A stretch of DNA of 56,374 nucleotides, from contig JALVWQ010000012.1 in NCBI GenBank assembly GCA_027034975.1, positions 1-56,374 on the forward strand, read 5' to 3'. This stretch comes from Campylobacteraceae bacterium (GTDB lineage: Bacteria > Campylobacterota > Campylobacteria > Campylobacterales > Sulfurovaceae). Below, piece after piece: positions 17,422-25,879 of the stretch. A model generated the notes under the pieces. The model was not told where the DNA came from. It searched no databases and was given only the letters and a program-made list of their open reading frames with translations. The position numbers were made by a program, and so were the translations under genes. The first letter of the stretch is position 1. Each line of letters opens with the position of its first letter.

Positions 17422-18370
17422 TAATCTTCTCCAGATGCTCTTTTGCTTTTTGTGTTGCAATTGTATGCTCTAAAATCTCAATACCCTCTTTTATATCTCT
17501 AGCTCTTCCATCGCTAAAGAGTGCATATGCTCCATTTAAAAGTACAATATCTCTCTTAGCTCCCTGCTCTTTTCCGCTTAAGATATCGAGTGTAATTTGA
17601 GCATTTTTCTTTGCATCACCACCTAAAATTGCCTCTTTAGGGGCTAGTTTAAAACCGTGATTTTGCGGATCTATAATACCTTTGGATACTTTTCCAGCCT
17701 CTACATAGGCAAACTCAGTTGGAGCTGCTATGCTAATTTCATCCATTCCATCTTGGCTACTTACTACATAGGCTCTTGTTACATCTAACTCCAAAAGAGC
17801 ATTAGCAATCTTCTCTATAAACTCAGGAGAAAATACACCCAAAAGATACTTTTTAGCACCTGCTGGGTTTGTAAGTGGCCCTAATATATTAAAGATAGTT
17901 CTATGAGATAGAGACTTTCTAATTGGCATGATGTGCTTCATTGCTGGATGGTGATTTATTGCAAAAATAAAGGTAAAACCGACCTCCTCTAGCATCTTAA
18001 CTTGTTTTGCTGTATCTAAATTTAAATTTACTCCTAAAGCCTCCAACACATCTGCAGAGCCAGAGTTACTTGTAATACTTCTATTCCCATGCTTTGCAAC
18101 TTTACTGCCAACTGCTGCCAAAAGAAGAGATACAGTAGTAGAGATGTTAAAGCTCCCACTCTTATCGCCACCAGTTCCTACAATATCTACAAGCTCATCT
18201 TGCAGCTCTTTACTCACTGGCAACTTAATAGAGTGCTCGCGCATCACTGAAGCGGCATTTGCAATATCACTACTACTCTCACTCTTTTTATAGAGCTCTA
18301 CTAAAAAATCTCTCGCTTCATCTTCGCTTAACTCATTATTAAATAGCTTCTCAAACATCTCTTTACTCAT
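17399..18370 (-). CDS. trpD: Anthranilate phosphoribosyltransferase
   Basis: A 323-residue enzyme joining anthranilate and PRPP, the second step of tryptophan synthesis. The PRPP-binding loop is GTGGDKSGSFNIST (about 66-79), followed by KHGNRSITSNSGSADVLEALG and the NILGPLTNPAG motif (about 162-172). Complete. It is separated from any other trp gene and instead leads the trpD-tsaE-lptB operon, so tryptophan control by attenuation of a full trp operon is unlikely here. Confidence 0.95.
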   Translation of the reverse strand: MSKEMFEKLFNNELSEDEARDFLVELYKKSESSSDIANAASVMREHSIKLPVSKELQDELVDIVGTGGDKSGSFNISTTVSLLLAAVGSKVAKHGNRSITSNSGSADVLEALGVNLNLDTAKQVKMLEEVGFTFIFAINHHPAMKHIMPIRKSLSHRTIFNILGPLTNPAGAKKYLLGVFSPEFIEKIANALLELDVTRAYVVSSQDGMDEISIAAPTEFAYVEAGKVSKGIIDPQNHGFKLAPKEAILGGDAKKNAQITLDILSGKEQGAKRDIVLLNGAYALFSDGRARDIKEGIEILEHTIATQKAKEHLEKIIEVSNTL

Positions 18371-18390
18371 TCTATCCCTCCTTTTTAGTA

Positions 18391-18482
18391 AGCTTAGAGC
18401 CTAGAGCCTAGAGCAGAGAGCTAATTTGTGGCTTCACCTTTTTTATTAAAGCTCTTCGCTCTAAGCCCTTAGCTCTAAGCTA
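18391..18482. repeat. Heptad-arm intergenic repeat, copy B
   Basis: The left arm has four in-phase heptads (TTAGAGC, CTAGAGC, CTAGAGC, AGAGAGC); the right arm has GCTCTTC, GCTCTAA, GCCCTTA, GCTCTAA. Between them is a degenerate GC hairpin (GTGGCTTCACC) followed by TTTTTT on the plus strand. A further perfect hairpin, TAAGTGC-AAA-GCACTTA at 18486-18502, abuts it and covers the stop codon of the S4 gene. Confidence 0.75.
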
Positions 18483-18499
18483 AACTAAGTGCAAAGCAC

Positions 18500-18748
18500 T
18501 TAATTTATTTCCCTCACATATTCATCTTTTGCAGACTTTGGTACAGTTTTAGTTGTTGGTATTTGTAAAACTTCGAAATCTTTACTACCTTTTAAGTACT
18601 CAATTGTAATTTTATCGCCAACTTTTACCTCTTTAGAGGGTTTTGCCTTTATTCCATTTATAAAAACAACCCCACTCTTAACCATATCTTGTGCGATAGT
18701 TCTTCTCTTTACAACATTTACTGCACTTAACCACTTATCGATTCTCAA
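18500..18748 (-). CDS. S4-domain RNA-binding protein (Hsp15/HslR-like)
   Basis: An 82-residue protein that is essentially one S4 domain: MRIDKWL then VKRRTIAQDMVKSGVVFINGIKAKPSKEVKVGD (residues 1-47), the RNA-binding helix-turn-strand. Relatives include Hsp15, which rescues stalled 50S subunits carrying peptidyl-tRNA, and RqcP-type proteins. It overlaps the preceding small gene by 4 bp (ATGA). The stop codon lies within a perfect hairpin. Confidence 0.85.
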   Translation of the reverse strand: MRIDKWLSAVNVVKRRTIAQDMVKSGVVFINGIKAKPSKEVKVGDKITIEYLKGSKDFEVLQIPTTKTVPKSAKDEYVREIN

Positions 18749-18987
18749 AGTGTAAACTCCTGCTTTGCCTTTTTTGCCTCTACTTCACCAAGAAGAGTTA
18801 AATTTCCCTCACTTGTAACATAACCCTCTTCTTGTAACTGCTGCAAGAGCTCTTTTAGATGCTCTAGAGTAGCCATTTTTGTCTCTACTAAAGCATTAAG
18901 AGTCTCTTTAAGAGTCTCATCGCTCTCTCTTAGTAGCAGTTTTAGAAGAATAACCTTCTTCTCAATATCATCTTCTCTTAAAGGCAT
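18745..18987 (-). CDS. Small helical protein, winged-helix-like, unknown function
   Basis: An 80-residue protein, not recognised. It is nearly all helix-forming, with many Leu, Lys and Glu residues. The pattern of two helices followed by EEGYVTSEGNLTLLG (about 53-67) resembles a recognition helix and beta wing, so a DNA- or RNA-binding winged helix is possible. Translationally coupled on both sides: its ATG overlaps the dapD stop (TAATG) and its stop overlaps the S4 gene start (ATGA). That tight position argues it is a real gene. Confidence 0.75.
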   Translation of the reverse strand: MPLREDDIEKKVILLKLLLRESDETLKETLNALVETKMATLEHLKELLQQLQEEGYVTSEGNLTLLGEVEAKKAKQEFTL

Positions 18988-20177
18988 TAGTGTAACTCTT
19001 CGTTTAGCTTTACTTCTCTTGTACTTCTTCTAGCAATCACTTCCCCAGTTGTAGAGTCTTGGCGATAGTGGATACCATTTAAGTTCGCAAGCTCTGCACC
19101 TTTAAAGTACTCTTTATCCTCTAGGTTTGCCTCTGGATTTGCCTCTTTAATCTTCTCTAGCTGATCTTTGCTAATCTTAATTTTAGTTCCTGCTAATACA
19201 GTAACACCAGCATCTACAATACAGCCATCACCAATAGGAAGCCCAGTTACAGAGTTTGCACCAAGTAGCGTATTCTCACCAATGCTAATTGGGTTCCCAT
19301 CTGTACCACTTAATACTCCTAAGATACTCGCACCTCCACCAACATCACTTCCACTTCCAACAATTGCAGAAGAGCTAATTCTTCCTTCTACCATAACAGG
19401 TCCTAGAGTTCCTGCATTAAAGTTAATATAACTCGCCCCTGGCATTACAGTAGTACCAGGTGCTAACTGTGCCCCCATTCTAACTTTACTAGCATCTAAA
19501 ATTCTTGTATTATCTGCAGGTATAATGTGCTGCAAATATCTTGGGAATTTATCTACACTATCAATATTTGGGAAAGTCCCTTTAAGCTTCATCTCTATCT
19601 CATTCTCTCTTAAGTGCTCTAACTCATACGGCTTATTCCCTACCCAAGCAACATTTGTTAAGATACCAAATGCACCATTAAGATTTACACCTCTAAGTTT
19701 CGCTTTACCAAGTGAGAGAGCATAAAGCTTAAGATATACTGCTTCAACACTCTTTGGTGCATCATCTTCAAAAAGAAAAGTTATAGTGTAGTCTCTTGCA
19801 ATATCTCCAAGATCATTTAAAACCTTAATAACTTGCACATTCTTATGTGCATCACCAGTTGCCTCTGCAATAAAAGGTGCAAAGGCAGCCATTGCGTTTG
19901 TAACAAATCTATCATCTATAGTAGTTACAAACTCGCTTCCACTAAAATCTACTGTAACACCAGACTCTTGAAGTGCCTTTATAAATACTGCAGCTGATCC
20001 AAAGTTCTCATTCCAGTTTACTACCGGAAAATTAGCTTGTAAAATTTTATCAGCACTCTTTTGCCCTCTATCTACTTTTGCAATACCAAAGGCAATTGGC
20101 TTTCTATAGCCCTCTTGAGCCTCTACACTCTCAATAAAACTCTTGAACTCCTCTACACTTTTAATCTGTTCTATCAT
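18987..20177 (-). CDS. dapD: 2,3,4,5-tetrahydropyridine-2,6-dicarboxylate N-succinyltransferase
   Basis: A 396-residue DapD of the long type found in Campylobacterota. It transfers succinyl from succinyl-CoA in the succinylase branch of lysine/diaminopimelate synthesis. The N-terminal ~220 residues form the family's alpha/beta domain; residues about 225-340 are a left-handed beta-helix with hexapeptide repeats (VRMGAQLAPGTTVMPGAS, GRISSSAIVGSGSDVGGGAS, IGENTLLGANSVTG). First gene of dapD-small protein-S4 gene. A TATAAT box at 20210-20215 gives a leader of about 26 nt. Confidence 0.95.
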   Translation of the reverse strand: MIEQIKSVEEFKSFIESVEAQEGYRKPIAFGIAKVDRGQKSADKILQANFPVVNWNENFGSAAVFIKALQESGVTVDFSGSEFVTTIDDRFVTNAMAAFAPFIAEATGDAHKNVQVIKVLNDLGDIARDYTITFLFEDDAPKSVEAVYLKLYALSLGKAKLRGVNLNGAFGILTNVAWVGNKPYELEHLRENEIEMKLKGTFPNIDSVDKFPRYLQHIIPADNTRILDASKVRMGAQLAPGTTVMPGASYINFNAGTLGPVMVEGRISSSAIVGSGSDVGGGASILGVLSGTDGNPISIGENTLLGANSVTGLPIGDGCIVDAGVTVLAGTKIKISKDQLEKIKEANPEANLEDKEYFKGAELANLNGIHYRQDSTTGEVIARRSTREVKLNEELH

Positions 20178-20209
20178 CTATTCTCCTAATTCTATATTTT
20201 CATAACACT

Positions 20210-20215
20210 ATTATA
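20210..20215 (-). promoter_or_regulatory. -10 box of the dapD operon
   Basis: A perfect TATAAT on the minus strand. The predicted transcription start is about 20203, and AGGAGA lies before the ATG at 20177. Confidence 0.5.
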
Positions 20216-20343
20216 CAATCTTAGATTTAAAGAGCCTCTTTAGAGTTTAAAACTCAAGATTTTAAGAGAAAATTACCTTTTAAGGCTTATTATTGAATTT
20301 TTTAAAAACAATTGTAAAAAAACTATTGACTTGTAAATTACAG

Positions 20344-20369
20344 ATATTGTCAAAGAAAATTGACAATAT
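20344..20369. promoter_or_regulatory. Perfect 10-bp inverted repeat between dapD and the porin-like gene
   Basis: ATATTGTCAA and TTGACAATAT are separated by AGAAAA. It lies mid-way in a 394-bp divergent spacer (20178-20571), about 130 bp upstream of dapD's start site and 130 bp upstream of the predicted plus-strand start. It could be a regulator's operator or a transcript hairpin. The remainder of the spacer is AT-rich, with a TTGACA at 20423-20428 but no matching -10 at 17 nt. Confidence 0.5.
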
Positions 20370-20489
20370 TACGCCAATCTAAGCGTATATTTACTTTTTT
20401 TATGGAAAAATAATAAAACTACTTGACAAAAAATTGAAAAAAACTTCTTCATATTATTTAATTTAAGCTTCATATTAGTTAATGTAAAG

Positions 20490-20495
20490 TATACT
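20490..20495 (+). promoter_or_regulatory. Possible -10 box of the outer-membrane protein gene
   Basis: TATACT, giving a start near 20502 and a 5' leader of about 70 nt that contains the hairpin at 20521-20538. Confidence 0.35.
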
Positions 20496-20520
20496 ACGCT
20501 TATAAGAACTAGCAAAAGGT

Positions 20521-20538
20521 GCTCAAAATCCTTTGAGC
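20521..20538 (+). promoter_or_regulatory. 5'-leader hairpin of the outer-membrane protein mRNA
   Basis: GCTCAAA and TTTGAGC are perfectly complementary around the loop ATCC. It ends 33 nt before the ATG. Stem-loops in long porin leaders are known to protect mRNA; that role here is inferred. Confidence 0.5.
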
Positions 20539-20571
20539 AGGTTAGCATTCTACTATTGAAAAGGTGTGAAA

Positions 20572-21264
20572 ATGAAAACTTTATCTAAATTCTTAAGCGT
20601 AGCAGTTATTGCAAGTGCATCGCTCTTTGCCGGTGGTGGTTTTGTGCCAGCACCTCAACCAGATGTTGAGCCGGTTGAACCGGCTGTAGCAGAGATTCCA
20701 GCTACAGAGCCAGAATCTACAATTAAACCATATATAGGTGGAGGTATTGGTTCATCTTCTACAAGTGTATCAAGTCAAGCAAAAGTTTGTGGTGGTTGTC
20801 AGTATGATAAGCTTAACCAAGCAGTCTCTAAAGCTCCAGACAAGCTCCTTAAATGGGGAGGTGATGGTAGTGCTACATCTGCAATGGCTCTCGTAGGTAG
20901 TGAAGTTAATGATTACTTAGCAGTTGAGGGTCGTTTAACCAAAAGTGTCTCTGATTACGAGATTAAAGACCATAAACCAATTAGTATGTATAATGTGGGA
21001 TTGTATCTTAAACCACAATATAAGTTCGAAGACTTTAGTGTCTATGCTCTTTTGGGATATGGTTTTACAAATATAAATTTTATGGATGTTGATACAAAAG
21101 CAAATGGCTTCCAGTATGGTGGTGGTGCTAGTTACGATATCAATGATCAGTTAACTGTATTTGCAGACTATACAAAACTTGTTGGTCAAAGCAAAAAGAT
21201 ATCAGAAGCAACAACACTTAAAGATATCGATAATATAAATGCTGGGTTAATCTACCGACCATAA
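20572..21264 (+). CDS. Outer-membrane beta-barrel protein (OmpA/OprF-barrel-like)
   Basis: A 230-residue secreted protein. The ATG at 20572 is chosen because AAAAGG precedes it; a GTG two codons upstream is less likely. The signal peptide is MKTLSKFLSVAVIASASLFAGG (residues 1-22). A Pro/Glu-rich spacer (about 24-50) is followed by a barrel of alternating hydrophobic strands starting PYIGGGIGSS and ending NINAGLIYRP, with a C-terminal strand typical of small 8-strand barrels. A CGGC motif (about 74-77) lies in the first loop. The exact ligand or role is unknown; such proteins anchor the envelope or form small pores. Confidence 0.8.
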   Translation: MKTLSKFLSVAVIASASLFAGGGFVPAPQPDVEPVEPAVAEIPATEPESTIKPYIGGGIGSSSTSVSSQAKVCGGCQYDKLNQAVSKAPDKLLKWGGDGSATSAMALVGSEVNDYLAVEGRLTKSVSDYEIKDHKPISMYNVGLYLKPQYKFEDFSVYALLGYGFTNINFMDVDTKANGFQYGGGASYDINDQLTVFADYTKLVGQSKKISEATTLKDIDNINAGLIYRP

Positions 21265-21268
21265 AGCT

Positions 21269-21288
21269 AAGGAGTAGTTTTCCTCCTT
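21269..21288. terminator. Shared terminator hairpin between convergent genes
   Basis: AAGGAG and CTCCTT form 6 bp around an 8-nt loop in the 28-bp gap between the barrel gene and the methyltransferase gene. The U-run is weak on both strands. Confidence 0.4.
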
Positions 21289-21292
21289 TACT

Positions 21293-22003
21293 TTAGTAGC
21301 ATTTTTGCATTATATATAACTCTTTATCATACGCACCCATACCATAAAGATCTATTGGGAGAATCTCTTTAATCTCCCATCCATCAATAGATTCAAAAAA
21401 CTCTTTTTGATATAGATACTGTTTAATAGCACCATACGATCTCTTATAAAGACTCTCTTCTCTCTCAAAAAGAGTGAAGTGCGATTCATAGATACCCTCA
21501 TCATAGTAGCTCTCAATTGAAATAAATCGGTTACTATCTTCAGCACTAAAGCTTCCAACAGCCAATTCACTTAAACCAAATTCACTATTAATATCAAAAA
21601 GAAAATAACCCCCATCTAAAAGAGTTTGCCTAAGATCCCTAAAGAGATTCTCTAACTCTTCTTGCTTAAGATAATTGACCATATCAAAAATTGCAGTGGC
21701 AACATCAAACTCTCCACTCAACTCATGAAGATTTTTTGTAGAGACATCTAAGCCAAAACATTGTGCTCGCTCTACCATTACTCTACTCTTATCAATCCCA
21801 CAAAATCTTTTTTCGGGAAATTGAAGCTCTAAAGATTTCAAAAATGTACCACTTCCACAACCAATATCAAGCAGAGAGTTAAAATGGAGATTTTCTAAAT
21901 TATCATAGTAGTATCTATAGAGTTTCGGGGCAACTTCGCGAACCCCTAAGAGATCTTCAACCTTAGCATATATCTCTAAGCCGCTTTGATTATCATTTTG
22001 CAC
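21293..22003 (-). CDS. Class I SAM-dependent methyltransferase
   Basis: A 236-residue Rossmann-fold methyltransferase. Motif I is LLDIGCGSGTFLKSL (about 40-54), the acidic residue after strand 2 is in GIDKSR (about 67-72), and FDVATAIFDMVNYL (about 99-112) is the motif IV region. The substrate is unknown. Last gene of the acpP-fabF-accA-coaX-hisG operon; its start overlaps hisG by 11 bp, so it is translated with hisG. Confidence 0.82.
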   Translation of the reverse strand: MQNDNQSGLEIYAKVEDLLGVREVAPKLYRYYYDNLENLHFNSLLDIGCGSGTFLKSLELQFPEKRFCGIDKSRVMVERAQCFGLDVSTKNLHELSGEFDVATAIFDMVNYLKQEELENLFRDLRQTLLDGGYFLFDINSEFGLSELAVGSFSAEDSNRFISIESYYDEGIYESHFTLFEREESLYKRSYGAIKQYLYQKEFFESIDGWEIKEILPIDLYGMGAYDKELYIMQKCY

Positions 22004-22616
22004 GCGAATCTATCACCTCTTTTAAAAGCTTATAGAGTTCTAAAATCTCACTCTTCTTCTCAAAAAAGCTATTCTTATTTGCTATTAAGTGTGCCGAAGA
22101 GTCCATAATCTCCTCTGCAACTTTGAGATTATTCTCTTTCATTGTTGTACCTGTCTCAACAATATCGACAATCGCATCTGCTAAACCGACCAATGGGGCT
22201 AGCTCAATAGAACCATAGAGCTTGATTACTTCAACTCCCATCGCTTTACTTGCAAAATAGTTTTTAGTAATATTTACCATCTTTGTTGCAACTTTTATAT
22301 CAGGTCTGCTCCAATCAAGCTCATCATCATTTTTTATACCAATAGCTACTTTACACTTTCCAATTTGGAGGTCTAAAAGATCAACAATATCCAACTCTTT
22401 CTCTGTAATAACATCGAGCCCTACAACACCTAAATCGGCAGCACCATACTCTACATAGGTTGGAACATCTTGGTTTCTTACATTTAAAAAGGTAAACTTC
22501 TCTGTCTTTAAGATAAGTTTTCGACTCTCAAATTGAAAACTGCTATTAAAAATATTCGACAGTAGCTCCATTGTCTCTTCAGCAATTCGCCCCTTTGGTA
22601 AGGCAATTGTTAACAT
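21993..22616 (-). CDS. hisG: ATP phosphoribosyltransferase, short form
   Basis: A 207-residue HisG catalysing the first step of histidine synthesis (ATP + PRPP to phosphoribosyl-ATP). The start LTIALPKGRIAEE and the PRPP loop DIVETGTTMKEN (about 149-160) are clear. It lacks the C-terminal ~80-residue regulatory domain of long HisG, so it should need the HisRS-like partner HisZ to be active and feedback-controlled; no hisZ is in the window. Overlaps coaX by 7 bp. Confidence 0.94.
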   Translation of the reverse strand: MLTIALPKGRIAEETMELLSNIFNSSFQFESRKLILKTEKFTFLNVRNQDVPTYVEYGAADLGVVGLDVITEKELDIVDLLDLQIGKCKVAIGIKNDDELDWSRPDIKVATKMVNITKNYFASKAMGVEVIKLYGSIELAPLVGLADAIVDIVETGTTMKENNLKVAEEIMDSSAHLIANKNSFFEKKSEILELYKLLKEVIDSRAK

Positions 22617-23239
22617 CTACACTCCTTTACAACTTTGAGCATTCCTTCAAATAGTAACGCTTTATTATAGATTGCCCCATCTATATAGGAAGCAAGTAAC
22701 TCTCCATCTCCACCACAGCAATATATATTAAGATTCTCTCTATTTATCTTCTCTATTAGAGCAATAATAGGTGCAATAATACCATAAGAGACTGTATCTT
22801 GCGTGTTACTTTGTGGTAAGCTTTCAAGATCCACTCTCGATAAATCATCAATCTCTAAACGAGGAGATATTACACTATAGCTTTTCTTTTGTATCCAAAT
22901 ACCAGGGAGAATTGCACCACCTTTAAATTGACTATCTTCAAATTTATCAATTGTAATAGCACTTCCAGCATCGATATAGATACCATCACCTCGACTTAAA
23001 AGAAGTACCTTGCGGTCAACCCCCATACCTTCATAGCTGCCTCTTATAGCAACAAAGGGTTCTAAGTCAACCCACCTATCCATCTCTTGCAGCTTTACCC
23101 TCAAAGAGTGCTTTACATTTATATAGTAGATCTTCTCTTTTGCAAATTTTTGGAAGAGTTCACTATGCTCTAATGTTATGATCTCATTATCAATAAAGAT
23201 ATGTGCATAGCGGTTCCCAATATCTACAAGAGGCACCAC
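22610..23239 (-). CDS. coaX: Type III pantothenate kinase
   Basis: A 209-residue CoaX phosphorylating pantothenate, the first step of CoA synthesis; type III is insensitive to CoA feedback and needs a monovalent cation. VDIGNRYAHIFI at the N-terminus (5-16) is the phosphate-binding motif, GDGIYIDAGSAITID (about 84-98) carries the second Asp and Gly-rich strand, and FKGGAILPG (about 107-115) follows. It is shorter than the usual 250 residues but typical for Campylobacterota. Fourth gene of the acpP operon, 8 bp after accA. Confidence 0.88.
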   Translation of the reverse strand: MVPLVDIGNRYAHIFIDNEIITLEHSELFQKFAKEKIYYINVKHSLRVKLQEMDRWVDLEPFVAIRGSYEGMGVDRKVLLLSRGDGIYIDAGSAITIDKFEDSQFKGGAILPGIWIQKKSYSVISPRLEIDDLSRVDLESLPQSNTQDTVSYGIIAPIIALIEKINRENLNIYCCGGDGELLASYIDGAIYNKALLFEGMLKVVKECRC

Positions 23240-23247
23240 GCTACTTC

Positions 23248-24183
23248 TTACTCGTTATAAGAGCCAAGTGAGAGAAGCTTCTTATATCTCTGCTCAAGCA
23301 ACTCATCTTTTGTCAATGTACTCAATTGATCTACTGCATCTAAATAGTATTGCTTTATAGCTACTGCCGCTGACTCTTTATCTCTATGTGCACCAATGAG
23401 AGGCTCTTCGATAATATCATCTACCAAACCAGCCTCTTTAAGATCATCAGCAGTAATCTTCAAAGCTTTTGTTGCTTGCTCTACCTTACTTGGATCGTTC
23501 CATAAAATTGCACTACACCCCTCTGGTGAGATAACTGAAAATACCGAATAACGCATCATTGCTAACTTATCAGCAACTCCAATTGCTAAAGCACCTCCAC
23601 TTCCACCTTCACCTATAACAATAGAGACTAAAGGAACCTTCACTCCAGAGAGCTCAAAGAGATTTCTTGCAATCGCTTCGCTCTGTCCTCTCTCTTCTGC
23701 ACCAAGTCCTGGGTATGCACCTGGAGTGTCAATAAGCATCAAAACAGGAATATTAAACTTCTCTGCAAGCTTTACAGCACGAAGAGCCTTTCTGTACCCC
23801 TCAGGGTGTGGCATACCAAAATTTCTCTTAAGTTTGTTCTTTGTACCACGACCCTTTTGCTCTCCAATAAGCATACTCTTTTGCCCATCTATCCAACCTA
23901 GATAGCAAATAATCGCTGGATCATCTCTAAAGGTTCTATCGCCATGGATCTCTTGAGCATCTTCCATAATAAGACGCACATAATCAAGAGCATAAGGTCT
24001 ATCTGGATGGCGTGCTAATTGGAGCTTCTGGTAATCGCTTAGACTCCCAAAGAGCTTCTTTACCTCTTTCTCTAAATCTTTATAGAGTATCTCAACTGCC
24101 GCACTATCACCTCGTGCTTTTGCAGACTCAATATCACTCTGTATAGACTCTATCGATTTCTCAAACTCCAAATAGTTAGCCAT
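23248..24183 (-). CDS. accA: Acetyl-CoA carboxylase carboxyltransferase subunit alpha
   Basis: A 311-residue subunit of the carboxyltransferase half of acetyl-CoA carboxylase, making malonyl-CoA with AccD (not in the window). An N-terminal helical hairpin (1-55), then [11 protein letters not shown] and the crotonase-like core with [40 protein letters not shown] and [13 protein letters not shown]. Complete. It lies 6 bp after fabF in the fatty-acid operon. Confidence 0.97.
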   Translation of the reverse strand: MANYLEFEKSIESIQSDIESAKARGDSAAVEILYKDLEKEVKKLFGSLSDYQKLQLARHPDRPYALDYVRLIMEDAQEIHGDRTFRDDPAIICYLGWIDGQKSMLIGEQKGRGTKNKLKRNFGMPHPEGYRKALRAVKLAEKFNIPVLMLIDTPGAYPGLGAEERGQSEAIARNLFELSGVKVPLVSIVIGEGGSGGALAIGVADKLAMMRYSVFSVISPEGCSAILWNDPSKVEQATKALKITADDLKEAGLVDDIIEEPLIGAHRDKESAAVAIKQYYLDAVDQLSTLTKDELLEQRYKKLLSLGSYNE

Positions 24184-24189
24184 AGTAGC

Positions 24190-25413
24190 CTATCCTTGAT
24201 ACTTCTTAAAAATCACAACTCCATTTGTTCCACCAAATCCAAATGAGTTACTCATAACTGTATTGAGTTCAGCTTCCCTTGCACCCTCTGTTACATAATC
24301 TAAATCACAATTCTCATCTGGCTCTTCATAATTAATAGTTGGAGGTAAAATACCTCGTTCCATTGCCATAATAGAGATAACTGCTTCAATCGAACCAGCA
24401 GCACCTAGACAGTGCCCAATTTGCCCTTTTGTCGAACTAACTGGAGGACAGTTCTCTTTCCCACTTAAAAGTGCTTTAATTGCTGCAGTCTCATTTTTGT
24501 CATTTACTGGAGTGGATGTACCATGTGCATTGATATAGTCTAATTTTGGCTCACCAGCCATCTTATATGCCATCTGCATAGCTCTAAGTGGTCCATCCAT
24601 CGTTGGCGTCGTAATATGGTTTGCATCACCACTCTCACCAAAACCAACCAACTCGCAATAGATTTTCGCACCTCTTCTCTTTGCAGACTCTAACTCTTCA
24701 AGCACAAGTGCACCAGCACCCTCACCCATTACAAATCCATCTCTATGAGCATCAAAAGGGCGTGAAGCATGCTGCGGATCATCATTTCGAGTTGATAGAG
24801 CTTTCATCGAAGCAAAACCACCAATTCCAACTGGACAAATTGCCGACTCTGCACCAACTACCAACATTCTATCAGCAGTACCAACCATAATACTCTTTGC
24901 AGCCTCATTAATTGCATGCGTCCCGGCTGCACAAGCAGTTACAGAACCTAAATTTGGTCCTTTCAAATCGTGATAGATCGAAACAAAACCACCAAGCATA
25001 TTTGCTAATGCAGAAGGGATAAAAAATGGGGAAATTCTTCGAGGCCCTCTTGTTTCACATATTACAGAGTTCTTCTCAATTGCTGGCAAACCACCAATAC
25101 CCGATGCACAACTTACTCCAAAACTCTCTCTTTCTACACTCTCATCAATTTGTGCATCCTCAATCGCCTCTTTGGCAGCTTTTAATCCGAAGTGAATAAA
25201 ACGATCCGCTTTCTTTACCTCTTTTGCATCCATTATAGTTGTTGGGTCAAAATCTTTTACTTCACCAGCAATCTGTGCAGAAAACTTCTGGGGATCAAAT
25301 ATAGTAATTCTCTCTATGCCACACTCACCTTTAATAATTGCATCAAATGAGCTCTCTTTATCATGTCCAAGGCTATTTATCATTCCTAAGCCTGTAACTA
25401 CTACTCTTCTCAC
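24190..25413 (-). CDS. fabF: 3-oxoacyl-[ACP] synthase II
   Basis: A 407-residue condensing enzyme elongating acyl-ACP with malonyl-ACP. I chose GTG at 25413, giving MRRVVVTGLGMIN; GAGGA lies 7 nt upstream, whereas an ATG 7 codons earlier would place that ribosome site inside the gene. The active-site Cys is in TACAAGTHAI (about 165) and the two catalytic His residues are in HGTSTPVND and GHCLGAAGSIEA. C-terminal NSFGFGGTNG is typical. It follows acpP and precedes accA. Confidence 0.95.
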   Translation of the reverse strand: MRRVVVTGLGMINSLGHDKESSFDAIIKGECGIERITIFDPQKFSAQIAGEVKDFDPTTIMDAKEVKKADRFIHFGLKAAKEAIEDAQIDESVERESFGVSCASGIGGLPAIEKNSVICETRGPRRISPFFIPSALANMLGGFVSIYHDLKGPNLGSVTACAAGTHAINEAAKSIMVGTADRMLVVGAESAICPVGIGGFASMKALSTRNDDPQHASRPFDAHRDGFVMGEGAGALVLEELESAKRRGAKIYCELVGFGESGDANHITTPTMDGPLRAMQMAYKMAGEPKLDYINAHGTSTPVNDKNETAAIKALLSGKENCPPVSSTKGQIGHCLGAAGSIEAVISIMAMERGILPPTINYEEPDENCDLDYVTEGAREAELNTVMSNSFGFGGTNGVVIFKKYQG

Positions 25414-25492
25414 CAACAACTCCTCAAATTTCATATAAAGAGAGCAAAGCTTCGGAAAACTCTCCTCTCTTTCCCCATAATGGGGAAATAAA

Positions 25493-25726
25493 TTAAGCCT
25501 TAGCTTCTTCGATGAATTTTACAGCATCAGCTACAGTTGCGATACCTTCCGCATTCTCATCAGGAATCTCGATATCAAACTTCTCTTCTAATGCCATTAC
25601 TAGTTCTACAACATCTAAGCTATCTGCACCAAGATCATCAACAAACTTTGAATCCTCTTTGATCTCATCAATATTTACGCCTAGTTGTTCTGCAACAACC
25701 TCTTTTACTTCATCTAAAATTGCCAT
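25493..25726 (-). CDS. acpP: Acyl carrier protein
   Basis: A 77-residue four-helix acidic carrier protein. The 4'-phosphopantetheine attachment serine is in [16 protein letters not shown] (Ser37 region). It carries growing acyl chains for FabF, FabG and lipid synthesis. First gene of the operon acpP-fabF-accA-coaX-hisG-methyltransferase, with TATACT at 25754-25759 as a likely -10 and AAGGAGAAG before the ATG. Confidence 0.97.
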   Translation of the reverse strand: MAILDEVKEVVAEQLGVNIDEIKEDSKFVDDLGADSLDVVELVMALEEKFDIEIPDENAEGIATVADAVKFIEEAKA

Positions 25727-25753
25727 AAGCTTCTCCTTAATAAATATGGCATA

Positions 25754-25759
25754 AGTATA
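25754..25759 (-). promoter_or_regulatory. -10 box of the acpP operon
   Basis: TATACT on the minus strand. The predicted transcription start is about 25747, giving a leader of about 21 nt containing AAGGAG. Upstream at 25863-25878 an AGACA/TGTCT inverted repeat lies just before the stop of the kinase gene and could end that transcript. Confidence 0.45.
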
Positions 25760-25879
25760 ACCAAAAATCGTTAAAAAAAGTTAAGAAGAGAGTAATTAAA
25801 CACTCATATTACTTGAAAAATACTCTTTTAGCATACACTTTTACTACCACATTTACACTCTTAGACAGATCAATGTCTA

